NCBI GenBank assembly: GCA_016756725.1
Contig: JAESII010000004.1
Location: 597,472-661,471, forward strand
Length of the DNA stretch: 64,000 nt
Reading direction: 5' to 3'
Source of the DNA: Synergistaceae bacterium
GTDB taxonomy: Bacteria; Synergistota; Synergistia; Synergistales; Aminithiophilaceae
Below the pieces are notes generated by a model. It was given only the letters and a program-made list of their open reading frames with translations. It made no database searches and had not been told where the DNA came from. Of this stretch, positions 28,601-36,420 are shown in pieces; position 1 is the stretch's first letter, and each line of letters opens with the position of its first letter. The translations under genes and the position numbers were made by a program.

Positions 28601-31427
28601 ACTCAAGACATTGAGGATTTCGCCGTTTCCATCCCGATACGGTTCGATTTGAATGCCACGTGCGGGGACTCCGGGGAGGTCTTCATGTTTCCATCCCGAT
28701 ACGGTTCGATTTGAATGAGGCCTCTGAGTGGCTCTCCGCGGCGGAGGAGTTTCCATCCCGATACGGTTCGATTTGAATATCAGGGAAAGGGAGTGTTGTA
28801 ATGAAAGTGGTTTCCATCCCGATACGGTTCGATTTGAATTAAAGGAGGCCTCCACCAATGAGGCCGGGAAGAGTTTCCATCCCGATACGGTTCGATTTGA
28901 ATGGTACGACATTAAGATTTTGCAGATGGTTGAGGGTTTCCATCCCGATACGGTTCGATTTGAATTCGCCACTCCGGCCACGCCGGAGATGGCGCGTCAA
29001 GTTTCCATCCCGATACGGTTCGATTTGAATCCAGGCCACGGCCGAACAGGTCGAGGCCGGGGTTTCCATCCCGATACGGTTCGATTTGAATGAGAGCACG
29101 TCCTGGTTTCAATCGTCGAGGTCGTTTCCATCCCGATACGGTTCGATTTGAATGATCGGGGGGGCCATGTGGCTGATGGCCCCGCTCGAGTTTCCATCCC
29201 GATACGGTTCGATTTGAATGCGAGTGGGGGGAGAATGTGCTGGCGGGTATCGTTTCCATCCCGATACGGTTCGATTTGAATGCGGCCGGAGACGTCGCCG
29301 AAGACGAGGAAGTGTTTCCATCCCGATACGGTTCGATTTGAATCGAGAATGGGAACAAGATGAAAAATTGCCCGAAGTTTCCATCCCGATACGGTTCGAT
29401 TTGAATCCATGCAGGACCGCTATATCATCGACCCAAAGGGTTTCCATCCCGATACGGTTCGATTTGAATTCGCAGGCTGCGCAGAAGGGGCGCGAGTGGC
29501 TCGCGTTTCCATCCCGATACGGTTCGATTTGAATGCGCTAGAGGGTGAGGGCGGAAAGAAACTGGCGTTTCCATCCCGATACGGTTCGATTTGAATGGAG
29601 GCCGCGCTTGCGAACGCGGGCATCGCGCCCGGTTTCCATCCCGATACGGTTCGATTTGAATGTTCAGGATGATCCTGAACCTAACGCAGCACCAGGGTTT
29701 CCATCCCGATACGGTTCGATTTGAATGTTGGCAGGGACCACAAGGCTATCGGTCGATGGGAGTTTCCATCCCGATACGGTTCGATTTGAATTTGGATGAT
29801 CTGGCACACTCGCATCGCCTCCATCGGTTTCCATCCCGATACGGTTCGATTTGAATTAGCGAAGGAGGTAAGGCCGTGATTGCCATTAGGTTTCCATCCC
29901 GATACGGTTCGATTTGAATCACAATCAGTAACCAAAAAGGCGGATGGTACGTAGTTTCCATCCCGATACGGTTCGATTTGAATTCTTTAGGAAACAGAAA
30001 AGGAAGGAAAGGAGCGGTTTCCATCCCGATACGGTTCGATTTGAATCCGGCACAGAGGATTCTACGCGCCTGAGCTGCCGTTTCCATCCCGATACGGTTC
30101 GATTTGAATTGGAAGGGAGAAAGGAAGGGGTGAATCCGGAGCGGTTTCCATCCCGATACGGTTCGATTTGAATCGTCGGCGAGGACGAAGTCCTCGCTAT
30201 GATCGGAGGGTTTCCATCCCGATACGGTTCGATTTGAATTGGTTTGTCCGGAATGCGCGCGGCGGCGGCCAAGTTTCCATCCCGATACGGTTCGATTTGA
30301 ATCACTTCAGGACGGCTTTGAGATTGTCTCAATGCGTTTCCATCCCGATACGGTTCGATTTGAATGCCGGAGAATTTAGACGCTTCGCCACTGAGGCAGT
30401 TTCCATCCCGATACGGTTCGATTTGAATGTTCAGATGATTCTGAACCTGACGCAACACAGGGTTTCCATCCCGATACGGTTCGATTTGAATTAACAATGT
30501 TAATGTTTTTTGGATTTGCCGTTATGTTTCCATCCCGATACGGTTCGATTTGAATACTTCGCGGGCATCGTACGCTTTTTGATACGCGTTTCCATCCCGA
30601 TACGGTTCGATTTGAATGCAAGTCGTGGTCAAAATCGTCGAGGTAGAGGGTTTCCATCCCGATACGGTTCGATTTGAATCCTTGAAGGCAGGAACAACGG
30701 ACCGAAAAGGCGTTTCCATCCCGATACGGTTCGATTTGAATGCAAGCCTAGCGCAGATACAGCGATTAAAAACAGTTTCCATCCCGATACGGTTCGATTT
30801 GAATGGCATCATCCGCGTACTGCGAAAGCGGTACCCAGTTTCCATCCCGATACGGTTCGATTTGAATGAGGTACGAAGACATCATCAAGGTTCTTCGTAA
30901 GGTTTCCATCCCGATACGGTTCGATTTGAATGGTTGTCGAGGTTCTCTGTGAAATCGAGGGAAGTTTCCATCCCGATACGGTTCGATTTGAATGAATATT
31001 GCGCTGGAAACAAAGCTACAAGTCGTTTCCATCCCGATACGGTTCGATTTGAATTGCGGGCGGTGGGCGACGTCGCCGAAGGTGAGGGTTTCCATCCCGA
31101 TACGGTTCGATTTGAATAAAAAGGGATTATGAGGCCATCATTAGAGTGGTTTCCATCCCGATACGGTTCGATTTGAATCCTGCTCGACGTAGAACCCGAA
31201 ACCAATGCCGAGGTTTCCATCCCGATACGGTTCGATTTGAATGGCGAGGCCGAGCCTCAACGCTTACTTCGGCGTTTCCATCCCGATACGGTTCGATTTG
31301 AATGGTACCACACTAAAGAAAGGAAGTGTTGTTATGGTTTCCATCCCGATACGGTTCGATTTGAATGCCCACTCAGAAGAAGAGGCAGCTGAGTGGGGTT
31401 TCCATCCCGATACGGTTCGATTTGAAT
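25602..31427 (-). CRISPR. Type III CRISPR array, 93 repeats
   Basis: I counted 93 copies of a 30-bp repeat (plus strand starts GTTTCCATCCCG, ends TTCGATTTGAAT) with 92 spacers of about 30-36 bp. The transcribed strand is minus: the repeat then ends in GGAAAC, as type III and I-A/B repeats do. The copy at 25602 is degenerate (two changes), marking the distal end, so the leader is at 31428-31560 next to cas6. Variant repeats occur at 25981 and 28435. Two spacers are present twice (25820 = 27704; 26388 = 26702). The last spacer (25632-25664) is a perfect GGGGAGGGC-TTCG-GCCCTCCCC hairpin. Confidence 0.98.
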
Positions 31428-31531
31428 AGCTGCTGGGAAGGCTCTTGAGCACTGGCTTCAGAGAAAGTGAAGAGGATCCTGAAGTTATGAAAAGAAGGAG
31501 GTTTCCCCTAAAGGGACATCTCTTCCTTTTC

Positions 31532-31560
31532 AGGTTAGGCAGGAGCTCCCATCTTGTCAA
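31532..31560 (-). promoter_or_regulatory. Sigma70-like promoter in the type III array leader
   Basis: On the minus strand TTGACA (perfect -35) is followed after 17 bp by TAACCT (-10-like), overlapping the cas6 stop and about 105 bp upstream of the first repeat. The 25-bp shared element is absent, so the array would be transcribed by the housekeeping polymerase. Confidence 0.6.
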
Positions 31561-32381
31561 GCTTTGTCGTGATACTGCGTTTTGGTTGCTTCCGATCGTG
31601 ATCGCAATCCTGATGTCCTCTGGGTTGCTGCACCGATCATGCCGAAACCGAGAGCGTTGCGGCTGCCGATTCCTCCATGGTAGAGAAGCGAAAGCAGGGG
31701 CGGATGAGCCTCGATGGCAAACGGAATGAGATGGCCGATGATGATTTCTCGTTCCTTGAAACGGATGAGTTTGCTGGTTTTCTTATGGCGCGTCAGGTAG
31801 TCCATATCGGGCAGGAAGCGGGGTCTTTCGGGCACAGGATCTCCAAAGAGGGCCTGCCATTTTCTCAAGGCATTGACGGCCAGCCCCTCCCAGAAGGCCG
31901 GGTCTGTCGGCGCCAGGTAGCGGTGACCCATTTTATCGTCATAGACGCTGGAGACGACAGGTGAGAGACAGGTGCAGTTCAGGATGCCATGGCTGAAGTC
32001 AGGGTCTTCGACGTTATGAATGTCGGCAACGTGGGCTTCGAGGGTGCCGATGCGGATTTTTTCTGCCTGAAGCAGGCCGTTGGAGACGACGCTCGTGATG
32101 GCGGGGTGGGCTGAGTCAAAGGTCCATCGCAGTTTTTCGGTGTGAAAGACGAGGTGACCCTTTTGATATTCCGTCGTGCCGGGGCCTCCGTAGAGCTGAC
32201 TGAAGGTGAAGTATTTGAAGCTCCTATTTTCGTTGTGCCATTGTGTCCCTTCGTGGAGGGTCTGGGCGAAGCGGGGGGCGTTCCGGGAGATGAGGTCATA
32301 GGCGAGAGCCGAAAGGTAGTGCTGGTAGTTGACGTTGAGGCGGCTTCCCGAAGGGATGGCAAGGGTGATTTGCAGTCTCAT
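31557..32381 (-). CDS. cas6: Cas6 crRNA-processing endoribonuclease
   Basis: Cuts type III pre-crRNA within the repeat. 274 aa. The C-terminal glycine-rich loop GGIGSRNALGFGMIG and the double RAMP layout are typical of Cas6, and it sits next to the array leader. The start overlaps the preceding RAMP gene as ATGA. As the only clear Cas6 of this part of the window it probably serves both the Csm and Cmr complexes. Confidence 0.92.
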   Translation of the reverse strand: MRLQITLAIPSGSRLNVNYQHYLSALAYDLISRNAPRFAQTLHEGTQWHNENRSFKYFTFSQLYGGPGTTEYQKGHLVFHTEKLRWTFDSAHPAITSVVSNGLLQAEKIRIGTLEAHVADIHNVEDPDFSHGILNCTCLSPVVSSVYDDKMGHRYLAPTDPAFWEGLAVNALRKWQALFGDPVPERPRFLPDMDYLTRHKKTSKLIRFKEREIIIGHLIPFAIEAHPPLLSLLYHGGIGSRNALGFGMIGAATQRTSGLRSRSEATKTQYHDKA

Positions 32382-33097
32382 GGCAGAGGTCTCCTTTTTG
32401 AGCTGTCGAGGCAGAGGTCGAGATGGCCGAAACCGTTTCTTTTGTCGGAACCGAAGCCCTTCAGGAGGGCATATTGGAGGATGAGCCCCCCGAAGGGGTG
32501 GGACGATGTGAGCGTGATGTGCCCTTTCCGATGAGTTGCGTTGGAGGAGAGGGCGTTCATGGAGATTTCCAGAAAATTCCAGTGCGGCAGTTCTCCCTCG
32601 GGCGATAGTGACGGTTGTTGGAGTCTCTTCGCAAGCTCTCTTTGGGCTCTGTCGAGGTCGGCCAGAATGTCGACAGGAGCGACGAGGGGGGAGTAGGCTT
32701 TGAGTCTCACCGGTCCCGACAGGGGCGCTGGCGCGGTGTGGGTGAAGGAGAGATGCCTTACGAAGGGGCTGTTCCCCTGCTCCGATTCTACCCGAACCAT
32801 TCGGTGGATGCCCCAGGGAGAAAAGAAGGGAGCGGTGAGGCTGCGAGCCGCAGCGTAGAGGAGGAGGTCATAGGCCTCCTCCTCTACGGCGCAGGCCAGA
32901 ATGGCCAGGTAACCTTTTCGGGCGGCAAGTTGAGGTCCGGCCCGAAGCGGCGTGTCGGGGTCACTCAGAACTTCCGAGGCTCCGGAACAGGCGGCTTCCA
33001 GAAGGGCCCCCAGGAGAGCGGCTCGTGTTTCGGGTTTTTCTACGGAGCAGGTGTCTTCCGCCGTGAAGTAGAGGGCGAGACTGCCGATGGCTCTCAC
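32378..33097 (-). CDS. RAMP-superfamily protein, possibly a second Cas6-like
   Basis: 239 aa. The C-terminal GFGSDKRNGFGHLDL is a RAMP glycine-rich loop, and the preceding HPFGGLILQYALLKG fits a Cas6 or Cas5-like fold. It lies between csm5 and cas6 with almost no spacing. It is not a standard Csm subunit. It could be a divergent Cas6 for one repeat variant, or an accessory subunit of the III-A complex. Confidence 0.65.
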   Translation of the reverse strand: MRAIGSLALYFTAEDTCSVEKPETRAALLGALLEAACSGASEVLSDPDTPLRAGPQLAARKGYLAILACAVEEEAYDLLLYAAARSLTAPFFSPWGIHRMVRVESEQGNSPFVRHLSFTHTAPAPLSGPVRLKAYSPLVAPVDILADLDRAQRELAKRLQQPSLSPEGELPHWNFLEISMNALSSNATHRKGHITLTSSHPFGGLILQYALLKGFGSDKRNGFGHLDLCLDSSKRRPLP

Positions 33098-33099
33098 GG

Positions 33100-34197
33100 T
33101 CAGGCCTCTTCTATCTTCAGCCTGGCCCAGCCGAGCATGGATCGGGGGTGCCCTCTATCGTCGACGACAAGACGCCGCGAGCGGGGACTGCGGGGCGCTT
33201 CCTCTATTTCCGGCCCGTAGGCGAGAAGAGGAAAGAGCGAGTGTCCCATCCAGCCACAGCCCCAGCCGAGTCGGGCGACGGCGGATTGGCCGTCATCGGC
33301 GGTGTAGGTTTCGTCCCAGAGCGACGAGAGGCTGTGGGTTTCGAGAAAGGCCTTTTCCAGGTCGGCTACGAGTCCGGCCTGGTCCTGAAGTGCGAGGAGA
33401 AGGTCTGTCGCGGTGCGGAGACGGATGGTCCGGCCGTCGGTTTCACAGGTTTTGAGGAAGGCTTCGTCGAGGGCGATGTCGAAGACGAAGCGCTGGCCCT
33501 TCTGGAGGGTTTCGCGGAAGAGGGGCGGGTTGTTCGGGCTCAGGGGAACCATGGCCTCTCCCTTGGCGGTGAAGACGTCGATTGCTTCCAGCGCGAGCGT
33601 TTCGTCGTCGACGGGGAAGGCATCGCTGATGCGGAGGCCCCGGAGGAGATCGTTTTTGGGGTCGGGGTCCCGGCCGTTGCGGAAGAGCTTTTCCAGGCTG
33701 TTGGCGCGCCTCCAATCCTGACGGCGGATGTCTTTGATGTTGTCCCGGTTGGCGCGGCCCATCTTTTCGAGGAGCTCTCCCATCTGGCTTCGGAGGGTGC
33801 TGTGGAGTTTTTCGTCGATGAGGACCGCCGAGAAGAGCAGCGCCTGGCGGAACATGCCCTTGAGGCTTGAGCCGGGGATGTAGGGCCGCCCGAAGGGGTC
33901 TCGGATGAAGGGGTGGACTTCCTTGTTGAGGCGCGTCGCCGCCGGAGCGAGGTGGAGAGGGTAGAGGATGTCTTCGTCGTCGACGGCGTGGAGCTCCGAA
34001 GGACGGGTCATGATCTGCTGAATGTTTTTGCCCTGGCGGAGCTGTCTGTGGAGGTGTCTTTCTTTGAGCACGGCACCTTTGCCGCCGTCGAAGGCGTAGC
34101 GACAGGCCGGAAGAAGGTCGGTGGCGCCGATGTGAACGGGCGAGAGAGCCTCCACTGTGCCGCGGTACCGTTTAAAGGGCGAAGCGAAGCGCTTCAT
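33100..34197 (-). CDS. csm5: Csm5 type III-A subunit
   Basis: Caps the 3' end of crRNA in the Csm complex and helps its maturation. 365 aa. YRGTVEALSPVHIGATDLL and RDPFGRPYIPGSSLKGMFRQAL are the family N-terminal motifs. Near the C-terminus it has GWGCGWMGHS. It follows csm4 by 24 bp, in the order csm4-csm5-RAMP-cas6. Confidence 0.93.
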   Translation of the reverse strand: MKRFASPFKRYRGTVEALSPVHIGATDLLPACRYAFDGGKGAVLKERHLHRQLRQGKNIQQIMTRPSELHAVDDEDILYPLHLAPAATRLNKEVHPFIRDPFGRPYIPGSSLKGMFRQALLFSAVLIDEKLHSTLRSQMGELLEKMGRANRDNIKDIRRQDWRRANSLEKLFRNGRDPDPKNDLLRGLRISDAFPVDDETLALEAIDVFTAKGEAMVPLSPNNPPLFRETLQKGQRFVFDIALDEAFLKTCETDGRTIRLRTATDLLLALQDQAGLVADLEKAFLETHSLSSLWDETYTADDGQSAVARLGWGCGWMGHSLFPLLAYGPEIEEAPRSPRSRRLVVDDRGHPRSMLGWARLKIEEA

Positions 34198-34221
34198 GGT
34201 CGGGTCTCCTTTCCGGTTCGG

Positions 34222-35130
34222 TCAGGCCAGGGCGAGGGCCGGAGGGCGCCCGTTGAAGACGACGGGGTGCCCCTCGGCCTGAAGGATGGTTTCCGTCCGG
34301 CCTTGGGGGCGGAAGGGCAGGAGGCTGCCGTGGGCGAGGCAGGTGACGGTCGGTTTGAGGGTGTCGCTTGTGCCGACGTAGCCCCGAAGTTTCCAGAGGG
34401 CGTAGCCGTAGGGGAGGGCCATGCCTTCGATTCGTTGGATTTCATCGTCGTGGGGCAGGAAGGCGCCGAGGTTCAGATAGTGGCGCCCGTTTCCCGTGAG
34501 GGCCTGAAGCAGAGATGTCTTTTCGAGATCGAAAGGGTGGCTTTCGAAGAGGCCCCAGCCGTGGCTGCGCTCCCCTCCGAGGCCGCTGTCGCCGAGGAGG
34601 GCCAGAGCCGAGCGGAAGAGCTCTTCCAGGTCGTCCGGGAGCTGGGCGATCAAGAGGCCGTCGCAGCCTGCGGCGGGACGGATACGGCGTCGGGGGTAGG
34701 GAAGGGCGGCCTGGCTTGACCGGTCGACGGATGTGGAGGTGAGGGCCTCTTCGACGAAGGGCTGCGAGGGGGTCCTTTGAGGAGTTTCTCCCCTGCCTAC
34801 GAGGTTGTTCAGCTCTTCCAGAGTGATCCAGCGGTGTTTCTTGAGGTTTTTCGCCTTCTGCAGATCCAGATCGGGGGGCGGCACGAAGACCGGGGCCGGG
34901 AAGAGCGGGCTGTCGCCGTCGATCCAGAGGAGGGAGGAGAGACGGCTTTCGGTGACGAGTCGGCAGACGGTCTCTTTTTCAGCGAGAAGGGCCGCGCAAC
35001 AGCCCAGGCCACCCCAGAGGGTCGAGGCCGTCACGGCATCGCTCTGACGGTTGACGTCGCCCACGTTGGCTCCGGCCCGGAGCCCTCCGGAGAAGGCCAG
35101 GCGGAAGGCCAGTGTTTTCGCCATGCCCAT
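34222..35130 (-). CDS. csm4: Csm4 type III-A subunit
   Basis: Cas5-like subunit that binds the crRNA 5' tag and contacts Cas10. 302 aa. LAFRLAFSGGLRAGANVGDVNRQSD followed by SDAVTASTLWGGL, and an internal glycine-rich GLGGERSHGWGLFE, are typical. The ATG at 35130 overlaps the csm3 stop by one base; a second ATG two codons on is also usable. Confidence 0.92.
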   Translation of the reverse strand: MGMAKTLAFRLAFSGGLRAGANVGDVNRQSDAVTASTLWGGLGCCAALLAEKETVCRLVTESRLSSLLWIDGDSPLFPAPVFVPPPDLDLQKAKNLKKHRWITLEELNNLVGRGETPQRTPSQPFVEEALTSTSVDRSSQAALPYPRRRIRPAAGCDGLLIAQLPDDLEELFRSALALLGDSGLGGERSHGWGLFESHPFDLEKTSLLQALTGNGRHYLNLGAFLPHDDEIQRIEGMALPYGYALWKLRGYVGTSDTLKPTVTCLAHGSLLPFRPQGRTETILQAEGHPVVFNGRPPALALA

Positions 35131-35894
35131 CAGCCTTTCAGATGGGGCTGGAGGGCTTCGCCCAGGCTATGGCCTTCAAGTTCGAGGCGGCGTGCCTCTT
35201 CTCCCTGAAGGTAGTGCTTCCTGTGGCGATAGAGGGCCTGCTTGACGGTGAAGGTGACGCGCCCGTTGCCGCGGCTTCCGCCGCCGCCGAGGGCATCGTC
35301 TTCGAGAAGGCGAAGAAGGGCCTCCAGATGGTCCAGGTCTTCTGCCGCCTGGTCGCGGTCTTCTACGGAGTAGATGATCTGGAAGTCAAAGCCGGCTCCG
35401 GCGGGTACGCGCTCGATCTGGCGGGGGTTGGCGGCGCAGGTGACGCGGTCGAGACCGTTTTCCGTCTTCTCTTCCGTGTAGGGAAGGTTGCCCTCGATCT
35501 CCTCCAGCTCGGCGGCGCTTTCGTCGTTGAGGAAGGCGTCACGGACGATGAGGCGTGAGGGCAGGTTGCAGCCGTTCACGTCTTGAGCGTCGACGGAGGC
35601 TCCGAAGAGACGGCAGACCGGGCAGGAAGGGTCGTTGCACTCGTGCCGCCTGATGCCGCTGCCGCCGTTGCGGTTGAAATCCTTTTCCAGGGCCCGCTCA
35701 AGCAAGCTGCGGAGCTTGCCTTTGAGAGAGCTGCCGGGGATGTAGGGCCTGCCGGTCAGGGGATCGCGGATGACGGCCGAATCGACGCCGCCGATGGCCA
35801 GAGCCGATTCGCTGCCTCCGATGTGAAGGCCCGTCTTGCAGAGGATGTTGCCGTCGATGATCACTTTCCCGATGAGAGGACGAGTCCGGGTCAT
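35130..35894 (-). CDS. csm3: Csm3 backbone subunit with target-RNA nuclease site
   Basis: Cas7-like backbone subunit that cleaves target RNA at 6-nt intervals. 254 aa. GLHIGGSESALAIGGVDSAVIRDPLTG contains the catalytic Asp, and GRPYIPGSSLKGKLRSLLE is the RAMP signature. Cysteine pairs CNDPSCPVC suggest the zinc site seen in Csm3. It ends next to csm4. Confidence 0.95.
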   Translation of the reverse strand: MTRTRPLIGKVIIDGNILCKTGLHIGGSESALAIGGVDSAVIRDPLTGRPYIPGSSLKGKLRSLLERALEKDFNRNGGSGIRRHECNDPSCPVCRLFGASVDAQDVNGCNLPSRLIVRDAFLNDESAAELEEIEGNLPYTEEKTENGLDRVTCAANPRQIERVPAGAGFDFQIIYSVEDRDQAAEDLDHLEALLRLLEDDALGGGGSRGNGRVTFTVKQALYRHRKHYLQGEEARRLELEGHSLGEALQPHLKG

Positions 35895-35915
35895 GGTCGT
35901 TCTCCTTTCCCCTTC

Positions 35916-36398
35916 CTAATCTCTGCCGCCGTGGTAGCGGTGAAAGGCGATGAGCGATTCCGAGAGCTGACGGAGCCGCTCCAGGTCGTCGCGGTCTTTC
36001 ACTTTTTCCGAGGCGGCACCGAGGAGCCCGGCGAGGGGCCTGAAAAGGTCCTTTTCCCGGTTGCCGCAACGGCCCACGGCATAGGCCAGGTGATACTTGA
36101 TGAGCTGCACTTCCGCGGGGCTGCTTTTGCCGGAACGGGCTCGGGTGACGTGGAGGACGATCTGCCCGTGGATCTTGCGGAGTTTGCGTGTTGCCAGAGT
36201 TCGGGCGGCTTCCCGGCCGAAATTCTGGCCGATGCTGATGATTCTTTCGGCGCTCAGGTCGGCCAGCTTGTTGAGGCCCTTGATGTGCTGGGTCTCCGGG
36301 CCGAGAAGGTCGGCACTTGCGTTGCCGTTTCCCTGAGGACGCTGGGCGGGGCCTCCGCGGCGGTCCCCCTGGGAGTTTCGGTTCCCGTAAACAGCCAT
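35916..36398 (-). CDS. csm2: Csm2 small subunit
   Basis: 160 aa helical small subunit of the Csm complex. The N-terminal 30 residues are Gly/Gln/Asn-rich and likely flexible. The C-terminal half (LRKIHGQIVLHVTRAR, LIKYHLAYAVGR, LSESLIAFHRYHGG) follows the Csm2 pattern. Position between cas10 and csm3 is canonical. Confidence 0.9.
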   Translation of the reverse strand: MAVYGNRNSQGDRRGGPAQRPQGNGNASADLLGPETQHIKGLNKLADLSAERIISIGQNFGREAARTLATRKLRKIHGQIVLHVTRARSGKSSPAEVQLIKYHLAYAVGRCGNREKDLFRPLAGLLGAASEKVKDRDDLERLRQLSESLIAFHRYHGGRD

Positions 36399-36420
36399 GG
36401 TTTACCTCCTTGATCTCGTC

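Noticed and set aside
25582..31430. Long open frames across the type III array with FHPDTVRFE or SNRTVSGWK peptides
   Set aside because: These are translations of the 30-bp repeat and spacers.
31428..31560. A copy of the 25-bp element in the type III array leader
   Set aside because: I looked on the minus strand and found only a sigma70-like TTGACA-17-TAACCT promoter.
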